Source of the DNA: Trema orientale
Lineage: Eukaryota; Streptophyta; Magnoliopsida; Rosales; Cannabaceae
Assembly: GCA_002914845.1 (NCBI GenBank)
Contig: JXTC01000022.1
Coordinates: 443,966 to 507,965, forward strand
DNA: 64,000 nucleotides
Direction: 5' to 3'
Positions 13,237 to 25,655 of this stretch are shown piece after piece. A program made the position numbers and the translations under genes. Under the pieces are notes generated by a model, which had not been told where the DNA came from, did not search any database, and saw nothing but the letters and a program-made list of their open reading frames with translations. The stretch's first letter is position 1; each line of letters begins with the position of its first letter.

Positions 13237-13761
13237 ATAGTTAAGTTAAATGTATTTCAATATTAAAAAATATATTTATCTCTATATTTATTTTGATGAG
13301 ACGAATGTAGCAGAACCATTTGTTCGATGAACTAAATTTATTATAAGCTATCATTAATATTAAATTAAATACAATATTATATAATATATGTATATATTAC
13401 AACCAATCATAGCAAAGAAAAATAATAATAGGACCAATCATATCATGAAAAAATTAGGATTTTTCTAAAAATTTTAAAAATAGAATAGTGATCAAAGATA
13501 TAGTTAGGTTCAATGTATTTCAACATCAAAAAATATATTTATCTTTTTATTTATTTTGATGAGATGAATGTAACACAATTTTTTGACTATGAACTAAATT
13601 TAATATAAAGAATCATTAATATTAAATTAAATATAATATTATATAATATATGTATATATTACGACCAATCATTACAAAGAAAAATAATGATAGGACCAAT
13701 TATATCATGAAAAAATTAGGAATTTTCTAAAAATTTTAAAAATAGAATGGTGATCAAAGAA
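13237..13761. repeat. tandem duplication, two units of about 262 bp
   Basis: 13237-13499 and 13500-13761 are closely similar. Both contain, in order, TATTTATTTTGATGAGA, GAACTAAATTTA, ATATAATATATGTATATATT, GACCAAT.ATATCATG and AAAAATAGAAT.GTGATC. The units differ by substitutions and small indels. No coding capacity is seen. Confidence 0.8.
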
Positions 13762-14603
13762 GCTATCAGAATTTTTAGCTTCAGGCTTAATATATATATA
13801 TAGATATATAGATTGTTAAATGTCTTCCAAAAAAAGTAAAAAAAAAAAAAAAAAAAAAAAGAGAGAGAGAGAGAAAGATAATTGTTAAATGAACAAAATT
13901 AATTCATTAATATTATATAAAATGATTTTTAATTTTATATGCATCCATATATATATACGCTCAAAATCAGAGTTTTTGGTCACATTTAGTACACTCTATA
14001 AAGATTTTGTATTGTATTAAATAAACACAATAATATATTTGGTTGTACTTTTGTGTTGTACTAGTTAATACATCAAAATTTAGTACAATATGGAGAGTAT
14101 TATTTTATACAGAAAAAAAGTTCGTATTACAATGTATTATAACATTGATTCTCATCACTTTTTCTATCCTTAATTTCTCTTTCATCACTGTCTTTCTCCG
14201 TTTTTTCTCATCTCTTTCTCTCTCATTCCTTTCTCTCACATCACTTTACCCTTTCTAAAAGTGGTATTTTTTTGAATACTCTTAAAAGTAATTTTTTCAA
14301 AAATTGAAATTAGAAAGTGGTACTTTAGAAAAATAACTTTGAAAAGTTGTATTTTAGAAGTGGTATTTTTCAAAATAATATTTTCAAAATGGTATTTTTT
14401 TAAATAAACTCTTAAAAGTGGTATTTTTTAAAAATTAATTTTTAATGCATCTTAATACAATGCAAAACCAAACATAGCACTATACTAGAATAATACAATA
14501 TAATACAACTTAATACAATACATTATAATACAATACAATATAATATAATATGGCATACTAAACATGACCTAAGAGTGATTAATAGTCTCTTTGTAGCTCC
14601 TAA
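13762..14603. other. AT-rich intergenic, simple repeats
   Basis: Holds an A tract followed by (GA)n at about 13837-13876. A T/C-rich stretch follows at 14150-14260, then repeats of AGTGGTATTTT (14260-14430) and of AATACAATA/TAATACAA (14445-14560). Nothing gene-like was seen. Confidence 0.5.
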
Positions 14604-15040
14604 TGGCATGTTTGGTTTAATGGAATAGGTTTGGGAATGGAAAGAACATTCCAACAAAACACCTATTCCATTGTTTAGTTTGACTTTGGGTAATGGAATT
14701 CTCATTCCATAGTAATTCTAATTCCATCAAATGGTGGAATTTCAATTCTACCAACTCACCTAAGTAATCACTTTTTCCTTAATAAATTTTTTTAAAAAGT
14801 CACTTCATCCTTTTTGCCCTATAAAGAAAAATATATTGAATTTTAAAAATATGGGTATTTTAGTCATTATAATACAATTCCATTCCATTCTGATACTTAA
14901 TCAAACAAAGTAATTCCTATTCCAATACTGATTCCAAATTTTAACCAAACAATGGAATATTATTCTTATTCCAATTCCAATTCCATTCCATTACGATTCC
15001 CATTACCATTCTAATTCTATTCTACGAACCAAACACAACC
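14604..15040. mobile_element. MITE-like element with TTTGGTT/AACCAAA ends
   Basis: The left end reads TGGCATGTTTGGTTTAATGG and the right end CTACGAACCAAACACAACC, which are inverted relative to each other. The interior carries many TGGAAT/ATTCCA words in opposite orientation on the two halves, so the whole 437-bp segment can fold back. The sequence TGTTTGGTT...AACCAAACA is a familiar motif of plant non-autonomous elements. Target-site duplication was not resolved. Confidence 0.55.
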
Positions 15041-15132
15041 TAAAAGCGCTTGAGAGATATATCATGTTACTATAATCACTTGGTGTACTACAAGTTCAGT
15101 GAAGCATTTAATTATGTTTTTTATTTAAAATT

Positions 15133-16253
15133 ATGGATTAGTATCTACACAATAAATAGTTTATACTATAACAACTTTCAACTGCAATTCTTTTATTTAT
15201 ATTATTTGAATTTAAAAGTAAAGACGTTTTTCTTCAACAATGTTAAACTCTTATTTTGACCTTATAATATATTTAGTGAGATTTGAAAAGAAAAAAAAAA
15301 ACTTAACTATATTTTATTTGATAGGAATGAAAAGTTTTTTTTTTTTTAATTTTCAAAAAGCAACGTTGTGGATTTTCGTTTTTTAGGGTTAAAAGCACAA
15401 ATGGTATCTGAAGTATACAACTTGTAGCAATTTGGTCCTCAAAGTTTTAATTGTAGCAATTAAGTCCTTGAACTTTCTAATATGTAGTAATTTGGTCCAT
15501 GAATTATCTAAATTACAACTTACTGTTAAATCTTTTTACCAAAAACACATGTGAGGAGTATGTGGTAGCATCTAAAAGTGTATCTGAAAATAATTTATTC
15601 AGTTTATTTTCTTTTAAATACACTTTCAGATGCTATAATGTACTCCTCACGTGTATCTTTGATCAGAAATTTAACAATACATTACAATATAGACAATACA
15701 GGGACCAAATTGTTATAAATTAGAAAGTTTAGAGGCTAAATTACTATAATTAAAACTTTAAGGGTTAAATTGCCACAAGTTGGATAGTTCAAAGACTGTT
15801 TGTGCCATCCCTAAACAAAAATATCATATAAAATGACCTTTTTTTCATATGCATCTATATATGTGCTCAAAATTAGAGTTAAAATTGTTAGAAAAAAGAA
15901 TTATTATTTAGAATTGTCGATTAACGTCCACATAATAAATAGTCTACACTATAACAAATTTCAACTGCTTTTTTTTTTAAAAAAAAATTTATGTTATTTG
16001 ATTTTTAAGGTAAAGACGTTTTTCTTCAATAATGTTAAACTCTTATTTTGACCTTATAATATATTTAGTGAGATTTGATAGAAAAACTTAACTGTATTTA
16101 AAAATGAAAAGTTTTTTTTTAATTGTCGAAAAGCAACATTGTGGTTCTTTTTACTTTTTTATTTTTTTTATTTAGGGTTAAAGGCACAAATGGTCCGTGA
16201 AGTATACGACTTGTAGTAATTTGGTCCTCAAGGTTTCAATTGTAGTAATTAAG
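15133..16253. repeat. direct duplication of about 340 bp separated by a fold-back element
   Basis: 15133-15470 and 15905-16253 are direct copies, about 770 bp apart. Shared blocks include TAAAGACGTTTTTCTTCAA, GTTAAACTCTTATTTTGACC, TATAATATATTTAGTGAGAT and AATTTGGTCCTCAA. The first copy runs into the fold-back element at 15383; the second carries only one arm of that element and then runs into an LTR fragment. Confidence 0.75.
15383..15814. mobile_element. fold-back element (long terminal inverted repeats)
   Basis: Almost the whole 432 bp is palindromic. The left end TTAGGGTTAAAAGCACAAAT pairs with the right end ending TTTGTGCCATCCCTAA. The inner arms also pair: ACACATGTGAGGAGTATG at about 15544 with the segment ending TGTACTCCTCACGTGT at about 15656. 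No protein is encoded. Element type is uncertain because no clean target-site duplication is visible. Confidence 0.7.
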
Positions 16254-16257
16254 AATT

Positions 16258-16440
16258 TAATAAAATTTGGAGTCCCGAAAATTTGAATTTTATCCCAATT
16301 TTAAAAATTTCCTTTCACTTTGGTCCTTACCCGAAATTAGTTCAATTTTCAACTAATTTTTATTTATTTTAATTCCCAATTTTCTGAAATGACCATGGTA
16401 CCCTTAATAAAAATCAAGGTTTTTACAAAAATCGACACAG
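16258..16440 (-). mobile_element. LTR fragment related to the 55.7-58.1 kb LTR
   Basis: The reverse complement contains AAACCTTGATTTTTATTAAG, then a GGTCATTTC-like block, followed by GAATTAAAATAAAT and GGACTCC. This follows the 5' part of the LTR near 55750-55850, which has AAATCTTGATTTTTATCAAAG followed by TAGTCATTTC. It is a truncated fragment without a recognisable end. Confidence 0.45.
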
Positions 16441-17962
16441 GTGATCTAGGACGTGATGCAGTAAAAACTGAATAATTAGGTAACATATGATGAAAGGCTC
16501 ACGAGTCTAAGACCCATATGGAATGAGACATACCTGAAGAACTATGAGAAGACAAACCTATGGGAGAGAGGTAGACATAGCATGTAGTTGTGGCCAGAAA
16601 AATCTAATACTATTCAGTAAGGCAGTCCATTGTGAGACTAGAATACGATGTGTTGAAACCACATCTAAATGAATCTGATGATGGTATAACTGCATTAATA
16701 ATAGGGTGTGTGGAGGGCTATACGGTGATTGATGGTGTGAAGACCTGTATGGCAACTGTTGTGGATGCGAAGCCATTATGCTGATTGTTGTCGACGGTTT
16801 CATAGCTGAAGTTGCTACGGTGTTCTATTTAAGACCCTTCTACTTATAAAAACTACATTCATCCATGACAACTCTCGAGTAAGGCTTCTGTTGAGAGTTA
16901 GAAGGTGGTTTAGGAGGTACTGCTAAGATTGATGGATTCAATTACAGAGTAATTATTCCCTTCCCTACTAACAATCGAATTCTCAATAGAGTTGTTGATC
17001 CACGTAATACTTTTCAAATTATTTGTTTTCCAAATATCTAATTGTTCTGCATATTTCTCAATCTTTGAATCATTAGGTTACCCCAAAATGCCAAGAATAT
17101 AACCCTACGTCCTTTTTCCCTTCAGAAAATTCATTACATAATTCCAATATGAATAATTCTTCAATAACCATCATGAAAGAATAACAAAGAACTACTACAC
17201 AAGTAGAGATGTGAAACAAAAATAATCATCAGGATCAATGGTCTGGTTAATAAATGCAATCAAAGATTCAATGGACGAGTAAGAACTAGAGGCTAGGATT
17301 TTTTTTTTTTTTTTGCAATTGTTCAGAACAATAAAGTTTACATGAAAAAGAGGGTGAGTATAAATATTAGACTGCACGCAAAGAAGATCTAAAAGACTAT
17401 TCTACCCTTACTAAATAAATAACAATAAACCTAAATATAATTATTCAACAAAAACAACATGATGTGGAAAAGGAGGGAAGACTGGTTCCCATAGTGCCCT
17501 TGTTAAATAACAACCAAAGGAAAATGCGTCTCATAGACTCATGAGATCTTCGACAAATCTATATGTAGAGCATAAGGAATAACCTCTTTATTTATGAGAC
17601 AATTCTATTGCCATTTTCCCATGCATGGTTATCAAGACCAGAAACGACCTTGATGAGGGCCTTTAATTGTTTGAAATTTTTCACTGAGATTTGTCCATTG
17701 CCGCTTGTCCACGCCACAGGTCTGTGCTTTGGCCCTTTTTGTTTTCATTTTTCCCTTTTTTTTTTTTTTGTTTCTTGCTTTTTTCCCCCCGCTTCCTGAG
17801 CTGTTTGCTTGTTTGATTATTCGTTGGACGTAATTGTAAGTAAGTGAAATACTTTTTTCATTTAATACTTTTGTTTTATTCAAATAGTTTGCCTTGTGCC
17901 TCTTGAATTAAGATTCTATAAAGCCAAAAATATTTAATAATTAGGTTCGTTCAGTTACGTAT
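16441..17962. other. intergenic, no gene seen
   Basis: 16450-16960 is moderately GC-rich. A minus-strand frame of 81 codons at 16558-16803 (many His, Ser, Pro, Gln) has no recognised relative. 17600-17830 includes a T-rich tract. No splice-linked gene model could be made. Confidence 0.4.
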
Positions 17963-19922
17963 TGTGACAACCCCATTTTCACATAAGGGTAGTACATGTG
18001 GTATTTCCACTTATATTGGAATTAAAAATTGATTAAAGAGCTGAAAAATAGATAAATTTCAAATAGGGGCAAAAGTGAGAATTTCGTGAACTATGGGGGC
18101 TATTTTGGATTTTTGAGGACTTAACTGAAGAAGAGTCTTAAAACCTGGGATCATATTGCAAATTTAAAACGTTTTATACCCAGCCACTATAAGTTACATG
18201 TAAAAATAGAACTCCCAAAAATTCTAAATCCCTAGACGCGTTTGATATAGGATTCAAATCTTATTCTATAAATTGAGAAACAACTTTCATATAGAAGATT
18301 GATAGAATAAAACATTTTATCCTATTAAGCAACAATTTATCCTATATAAATTTTGATAGGATAAATGCATTTGGTAATAACGTCCATTTAAGGCTCAAGA
18401 TCTTGAAACAAAGTTTCGATTTTCATATTGAGCTTAGTAGTATCGAAAAATGAATTTTGATATATAGCATTACTATGTTTTGTAGTAGCACAAAAATTGA
18501 GGTAGCGGACTCAAATTTTTGTCTCGCTTTGCGTGTCGAGGGCCAGGTTTTGGCTTGGACCAAAATTATACGAGTTATATAACTATCCTAGCTATTCTCA
18601 ATATTCTGGACACGATCGTTAACTTTGTTTCATCAATTGGGGCTCTGCTGAAATGTTGACTCTTTCAAAGATAGCGAATCGAATCCTTGAAAAATCTTTT
18701 GTGTACTAGATCAATCAACCGGAAATTTTATAAGCACTGATAGCTTGGCATAGCTATCAAGGCAAGATAGAGATTTAATTAAATAGTTTTTATATGTATT
18801 TTTATTAAATTTATTCATTATGACCTATTTATGAAAATTGTGGATTTCTTTGATTAAAATGATTTGAATGGATATTTGATGATTTTATGAATTATTGAGA
18901 CATATTGGATTGTTATGCTGCACTTTTTTTTAGTAAATCCCTGAGTAAATCCAAAAGAGTTTTAAAGTATGATTTTATTGATATAATGACGTATAGTTAT
19001 TACAAACTCTGTTATGTACATGTTGTACATACCATATGATTACATATTTGAATTCTATTATTGTATCCAGGTAGTTTAGATCGCTGGCGAGTTTCTGCAG
19101 CTCTAGTTGAGAGAGCTAGGAACCCGTGAAGGGTTTACTGATATACCTACAGATAGTGTCAGGATGCTGAGTACCTCTGATAAATAGATATATTACAGAA
19201 CTCACTCATATTTATGGTTGATTTACGATATATACAATGATGTGGATTTTGGATTTGTTTTAAATATGTGGATTATACTTGATTTATGGTTACATTTGTG
19301 GACTTAATTTTTTTTGTCAAATAGATTTTGGAGAGGTACTAACCATGTAGGTTTGAAAATTTACATTCATCCAAAAAGGTAATTGAATTCCTATTGAGCA
19401 TGCAAATGTTTACTCCTCCTATCTTTCCCTCTTCTAGGTTTAGAAGATTGAGATGGACCTTTATTTGTCTAATTGAGTTGATATATTCTCTCTTCGCAAT
19501 CTTGACCATTTTTTTTGGTTTCGTATCTCCTTGCAGTTTTCTTTTTTTTTTTTCAATGACTATTTAGTCATGTTCAAATTACAAGTAGATGTTCGAGGGG
19601 ATTCGATTTACGATTACTATCTTTGTCACTATGAGAGAGTTTTATTAATGATAAATGATATGAAGATATTTTGAAAATTATAAAAGGACAATTAAACTTC
19701 TAAGTGCTTAATCTTTTTAGCATTCGTATTTAATGAGCTAATTTCAAAAAGAATATTAACTTATGGATAATTTTATAAATTTTTCCAGATTGTCGCTTTT
19801 TTCCATAAGTTGTTCTCCAAAGTGTTCCCTAGAAATTTTTTCACTACTTTCTAAAATAAATTCATTAATTTGTAACTAATGAAATCCCATTTTTGGCATT
19901 GGCCCCTGTACGGGTCGTGACA
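17963..19922. mobile_element. solo LTR, Ty3/gypsy-like
   Basis: The segment begins TGTGACAACCCC and ends GGGTCGTGACA, matching TG...CA termini in the style of plant Ty3/gypsy LTRs. It is flanked by CGTAT (17958-17962) and CATAT (19923-19927), a 5-bp target-site duplication with one difference at a CpG. The length is 1960 bp. No primer-binding site, polypurine tract or pol domain is present on either side, so it is a solo LTR left by recombination. Its second half (GATAGCTTGGCATAGCTATC at about 18740, GTGTCAGGATGCTGAGTACC at about 19156) matches the LTR at 55.7-58.1 kb in the same orientation. Confidence 0.8.
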
Positions 19923-21345
19923 CATATTTGAAATCTCCCAGTTCATTATGAAACGAAACTGGATGCCTACATCTCTGCCATAAGATACTATATTATTTTA
20001 GTCACTATAATTGGCCCAATTTCTAAGCTTTCCGAATTCTTTAAAGTTTAAAAGGCTCCGAATCCTTGACTTTGGTTTATAAACATAAGTATATATTGAT
20101 ATATATATATATATATATGAGTTTGATTAGATCTTTGTTAAAAGTCGTATTCATGACTGACTTAATACACACAGATCGTCAAGAATAATTTACTCTCTTA
20201 ATGTAATTAGTATCCGGACTTTATGTTGGCGTACGTTACTTTAGTAATCAATTAACATTGATTTATACATACAAATTGACGTGACATTTTAATTGAAATC
20301 ATTCCACAAAATATCACGTTCATAAGTGTTGTTATTATTTTAAAATTACTGTGCAAATTACGAGATTCACGAGCGAGTGTACTACTTTTGTCGTATTTTC
20401 AATTTTGATTTATCTAACCAAATATATAAGGACCCACTTGCACTTGTTGTCAAGATTCGACTAGCACACAAGTATACACAATAATCATCTAGTATTAATG
20501 AATACTGCACTGAGAATATAGGATCATAGGAACGTTTCCTTAAGTCCTAAAATCTAAAGATTGTAGTCTGAAATTACCGGTTAACTAACTAAGACCATAA
20601 ATCAACTCAAATTCAATTCAGATCAACTTAATTATAGCTTGCTAGAGTCCTAAATGAGTAAAAAGTTAAGGGCATTCAACTACATGCGAAGTACTATGTA
20701 ATAAAGAATTACATTTACACAAAGTCTACTGATTTAAATATCGAACTACATGAGCTAGCTAGTTTACACCATAGGTTGGTTACTTCTTGCAATTCAGTTT
20801 CTAGCGCGTATGCTTAATAAATTCTCTATACCAAACACGTGGTCTAGTCAATCACAGAGCAAATTTTTCTGCGTCAACTACTACATATTATAAAGCTTAA
20901 TTAATCGTAAATTGAAATCAATCTGGCTCAACAACTTCATATATTTGTATAATGTACACATCAAAATTAGGATTAATCTATGATCAAATTTTTCGTCACG
21001 AAAGGGGAAAAGATGTGGCGGGTACTTTTAGAGTAGTAGGTTCAAAATCTTTTATATGAACTACACACTGAAGTTTGCTTAATGAAAGAGAACATTACAT
21101 GGAATCTAGAGGTAGAGAGATATGTTATTTTACGTTTATGCTAACTTTAACTAATCAGCATATATAATTATTATTACATGTTAATTAATCAAAATCTCCC
21201 TCATCAGCTTACTTAGCCTCCCGAAAGTTCTCCTTTCCATTTTTCCTCAGTGTTACATATATATAATAATACATGTATATATAACGTACGTAAATCTATA
21301 CATGTTCAAGACTAGGTATAGGTAGTAGTGGGTAGTGCTTTTTGA
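19923..21345. other. intergenic, 3' flank of the trihelix gene
   Basis: AT-rich DNA with an (AT)n tract at 20101-20118. The 3' UTR of the trihelix gene must lie below 21346. No gene or recognisable transposon domain was seen. Confidence 0.4.
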
Positions 21346-23077
21346 TCAATTTCTTCCAATCCTTAGTGAAGAATCAACAGCTTTACCAACATGACCAGCT
21401 GAAGCAAAAAGCTTAGCAATCTCCAGCTGAGTATTGGCAATAATCTCAGTCCTCTTCAGCTCCATTTCGGCTCTCTTCGCCTCGGCTTCAACTCGCATCC
21501 TCTCTATATCTCTCATCGCCTCCATTCTCGCTTGCTCCGACTTCACCACCGCCTCCGCCAGCCACCGGATGCTCTCCGCAACCTCGAATTCCTCTTTCCT
21601 TTTCCTCTTCTTCTTCATTATCTTGTTCGCTGCCGCCGTCGCTTTTCTCGACGACGACCTCATCTTCTCCGCCTTTTCGCTGTAAAGTGCCGGCGTGCTG
21701 CTATCCGACGTGATATCCATTGAATTATTCCTGTCCGATGCATGGTCTGATAATATTTTGTTCGTGGTTCCATCTTCCTGCAGGTATATATAATATGGTT
21801 TCGATTTTTCAGATTATTCATCTTATATATATATATATATATTGTTTGCCACAACAATATTTGTAGCTCCATATATGTTTATGTCTCTGCAGCATTATTT
21901 AGGTTTAAATACTTACTCTTTGTGTGAACAATATCTAGAACCCTAACTTTACAAAACAAGAAAAGCAAAGCAAACGAAAAACAAAAAAAAAACAAAAAAG
22001 TTAGCATGTTTCACAAGGTCAATTTATTTGACTTCCAGATTTAACCCTGGCAAAATTATGTGTATTTCAATGAAATCTATTTAAAGTCAAAACACTATTC
22101 ATCCAGTGTTCTAATTCTAATTATAAATGTTGATTAAAACGATTTAATATATAGAGTAGCACATTTATTGATTTCATACAAGTTGCAGAAGCAAATATTA
22201 ATTCCATTGCTTAGTAATTTAATACATGCGAAGAGTGTTTATAGGGAGTCAAACAAAGAAATTGATAAAGTAACAATTTAATTAATACACATATATGGTG
22301 GTCAAAGTTGAACTGAATGATTAGGCGGAACGAAAAAAATAAAATGAATAAATAAATAAAACAAGCAAAAGAGGAAAACAAACGATACAAATATGTAAAT
22401 CTTACCTTAGCTACTCTCTCAACACCATTAGATCCGTGTGAATTTTGCGGTGGAGGACCGGGGCCAGGCGGTTGTAGGAGTGGCGCCACCGCTACCGGCG
22501 TCGGCTCCAACAGCATCAAGGGCGTGTTATTGCTCGGCGGAAGAGAAGGCGGCATCGGCGGTGGCGGCGGCGGCGGCGGGTGCGTTTGTGCGGACGCCGC
22601 CACCGTCACTGCCACGGCCGCAGCCGCCGGCGCCCCATTTCCACGTAGCAAAAGATCGAGCCGGGAGTAGAGGGGCCAGGACGAGGCGTCGGCGGTGGAC
22701 TCCGATCTGTACCTCTTCTTCATGGACTCGATCTTGTTCTTGCACTGCGTTTGGGTTTTGGGCGATTTAGTACAGTTGGCTCTGGACGACACATATCTGG
22801 CAACGTCTTCCCAGTCATGGCCTTTAAGCTTAGCCCTATTCCTTAGAACCCACTTGCTCTCGTAAGCTTCTAGAAGGCTAGAAACGGCTCCTTCACTCCA
22901 CTCATCTCGCTTTAACCTATCACCGGTACCAACACCGCCTCCGCCTCCGCCGCCGCTGAGAGGTTTTCTCGGAGACTCTTCTTTGGGGACGATGATGGCG
23001 GCGGCGGCGGCGGCGGTGGCGGTGGTGTTGTTGGGGAGGAGAGATGGGTTCTCTTGGTTGTTAGTTTCTTTGTCCAT
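21346..23077 (-). CDS. trihelix transcription factor (ASIL/SIP1-like clade)
   Basis: Nuclear DNA-binding protein of the plant trihelix (GT factor) family. Two exons, 23077-22406 and 21777-21346 (stop included), join in phase 0 across a GT-AG intron (exon 1 ends AAG before GTAAGA; exon 2 begins after CTGCAG), giving 367 aa. The trihelix/Myb-SANT-like domain is about residues 53-145: RDEWSEGAVSSLLEAYESKW (58-76), then LKGHDWEDVA (84-93), the typical TQTQCKNKIESMKKRYR (108-124), and SSWPLY (132-137), with Trp 60, 76, 89 and 134 as core residues. A Pro/Ala-rich linker follows (148-210). The second exon carries a basic nuclear-localisation-like run KKKRKRK (279-285) and a heptad-rich coiled coil (about 288-350), the SIP1-type C-terminal helix. 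Family members bind GT-type elements and often repress seed or light genes; the exact orthologue cannot be fixed from sequence alone. Poly-Ala, poly-Gly and poly-Pro runs come from GC-rich microsatellites in exon 1. Confidence 0.9.
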
Positions 23078-24942
23078 CTCTTCTCCCCATACTAAAAAAA
23101 TTTACCCCTTAATTTGTTTAAGCAGCTAACATCCATAAAGACGTACAGAAAAGGAGTTAAAAGGCATATGAGAAAGTGTTAAAAAGAGAGGGAGAACCAC
23201 TAGCATTTTGGAGAGATGGAGGAAAAAAGAATGGCTAGCGTTAGTGGCCAACCAAAGGAAGAAAGTGAGTGAAAAGTGAGAGGGAAAGCCACTAGCAGTA
23301 GTACCCGCCCCAAGTGTCACGCTACTCACTATGGTTATGTCAAATTTTTATATGAAGTTGATGTGACAAATAATAATCAATGTATGAATTACATTTGTTG
23401 TTTGAGTTATCGAATAATCTGTTGCATTAATTATCAAGTAATGTTACGGAGTTTTTTAAGATTTGCAGTATTACACACGAGATGTCATTCAATTCTTCGG
23501 TATAAAATTAACACTTCGTGTAATATTGGATATCTTAACGTGCCCTGTATTATTACTCTTAATTATCTACTCTGTATAAGTAGCAGTGACAGAAAAACAA
23601 TCAAGATCTCAACAGCATGTCCTAATTAAATTGACACCTATCATAAATTAGCATTCTAATTTATAAAATTATATTAAAGCTATTACAGCAATGCCTCTGT
23701 ATTTCATGAATTGACTCTTAATTATAAACCACCTTCCATTTTAGAAGAATACTTGCTTATCTCAAAAAAAAAAGGAAAAATATTTCTACTATTTGTATAC
23801 TTGCCACATGAGCTGGTGATAATAGCATAGTTATACTAAACATAGAAAATAAGACAGACACAAACGAAAGGAAAGACAGAGAGTTAGTGGGGAACCCAAA
23901 GAAATTAATGGTCACTTTTTCTGAGGGTCAAATGAGTAAATGATGTTAACCATCTTAACCTTTTCTCCTTTTCTATTTTTTTGGGTTCATTATTTGGTTT
24001 GTGGGCATGTTGGTTTTATTGTTGTGGTTGGGTTATTTTGGCTGTTAGCGTTGATATGAAGCCAACCGAGACATCCACTCGGGAAGGCTGTTAGAGAAAG
24101 AGAGTGAGATATGAGATGGTGGTGGTGATGGTGGAGGTGGTGGGTCAGTCACGTGGGTCTGTCACCCACTCCACATCCCTATCACCACCACGACCACTAA
24201 CCCCAATTGTGCTACCGTCACTTATACCCTAACCCCTACTATTATCCTCCTTTTCATGTTTTTTCATTTTTTTCTATATATATAAAAAAAAAAAAAGAAA
24301 TTTCCTTTCGCTTTTAGCTTTGCCTTTATTTATGCCCTTTTGAAAACTTTTTGGTGGGATTCATCGCCACTTGAATTGAGGGCTTTTTCTCCTTTCAGGA
24401 CCAACGACTCTCCAATATGGTATTATGTTTAATAAGTACTTCTTGGATTGGCAGATACCTATTCTATTTGGCCAACCAAAAAATGCCATGCCATGTCATT
24501 GGAAGTTTGCTGACTCATTTTGATGGGAAAGTTTCACTTTTTAAAGAATTTTAACCAACATAATTCAGCATGTTCATCGAATAACTGTTCGAATAAAAAA
24601 GACTTAGAAAGGGGATGAGAACTTTTTTTTTAACATATTGTTCTTTTTTAAAAAAAAAAAAAAAATTTCCGCTTTGATTGGATAAAGGCTCTTTTTCATT
24701 AGCGTAATTAAATAGCCTTGGCCTTGTTTGTAGCTTCTTTCAATCTTTTGATGTGCAATGTGATAAATTCATGATTGGTGTATCAGTTTTTTTTTTTCGA
24801 GTTTTTGTTTTTTGTTTTTTTTATATATATATATACTATCAAAAATGTGTTAAAATTCTGTTATGAGGTTCCCCTATTATTTTTCTCTTTTCTGGGTACA
24901 ATTCATAGAAAAAAAAAGGGTATTAGGTGTTTTTTTTTTCCT
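23078..24942 (-). promoter_or_regulatory. upstream region of the trihelix gene
   Basis: About 1.9 kb upstream of the trihelix ATG. A palindromic G-box core CACGTG lies at 24150-24155, flanked by GGTGG repeats (24118-24142) and their complement CACCACCACGACC (24183-24195), so the block can fold back. The 24115-24240 block is far less AT-rich than its surroundings and could be a distal 5' UTR exon or cis-element cluster. No TATA box could be assigned. (CA)/(AT)-rich low-complexity sequence fills the rest. Confidence 0.35.
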
Positions 24943-25655
24943 TGGGTTTTGGACACTTATACCTATTTTTCAAAAAATATTACCAAATTTACGACCTTTT
25001 AAAAATAATAAAAATTCTGTACGAATTTTTTATGGTATTTTTCTAAATACTTTGAAAGCTAGAAAACGCGATAATACTTTAGTAAATAAATCATTTTTTT
25101 TTTACAGAAAACCACAAAGGTTTCTTGGAAACCAATTTGGTTTCCTATTAGCAGAATGTTCTATAAGTAAGTAAATCACAGAAAATCACAAAGATTTCTT
25201 AGAAACCAATTTAGTTTCCTTTAGCCGAATGTCCTGTACATAAGTAAATCACAATAAAGCACAAAGGTTTCTTGGAAACCAGTTTGGTTTCCTTTAGCCA
25301 AATGTCCTGTACATAAGTAAATCACATGAAACTACGAACATTTCCTTGTAGTTTTCTTTTTGTAGAATGTCCTGTAACTAAATAAATCATAAGAAACCAC
25401 AAATGTTTCCTGGAAACTACAAATATTTTTTAGAAACTATCGTAGTTTTCTTTTAGTAGAATACCCTGTAGCTAAGTAAATCACAGGAAACTACGAAAGT
25501 TTCCTAGAAACCATTATGTTTTTCTTTTTACAGAATGTCCAGTAGCTAAATAAATCATAAGAAACTACAAAGGTTTTCTAGAAATCAATTTAGTTTCCTT
25601 TTAGCAGAATGCCCTTAAATAAGTAAATCACAGGAAACCACAAAAGTTTCCTAAT
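24943..25655. repeat. composite repeat, copy A: leader plus about 8 units of ~75 bp
   Basis: A leader (24943-25093) containing ACACTTATACCTATTTTTCA, ATATTACCAAATTTACGACC and CTAGAAAACGCG is followed by tandem units of 67-90 bp. Each unit has the order AGGAAAC(C/T)ACAAAGGTTTCCT, then GGAAACCAATTTGGTTTCCT, then TAG(C/T)(A/C)GAATG(T/C)CCTGTA, then AAGTAAATCAC. The first two parts are small palindromes. The AAGTAAATCAC mark recurs at about 25169, 25243, 25317, 25382, 25474, 25548 and 25621. Same structure at 26322 and 30225. Confidence 0.85.

Noticed and set aside
22438-22770. 110-codon plus-strand frame within trihelix exon 1
   Set aside because: Antisense of the Pro/Ala-rich linker and trihelix domain; no independent support.
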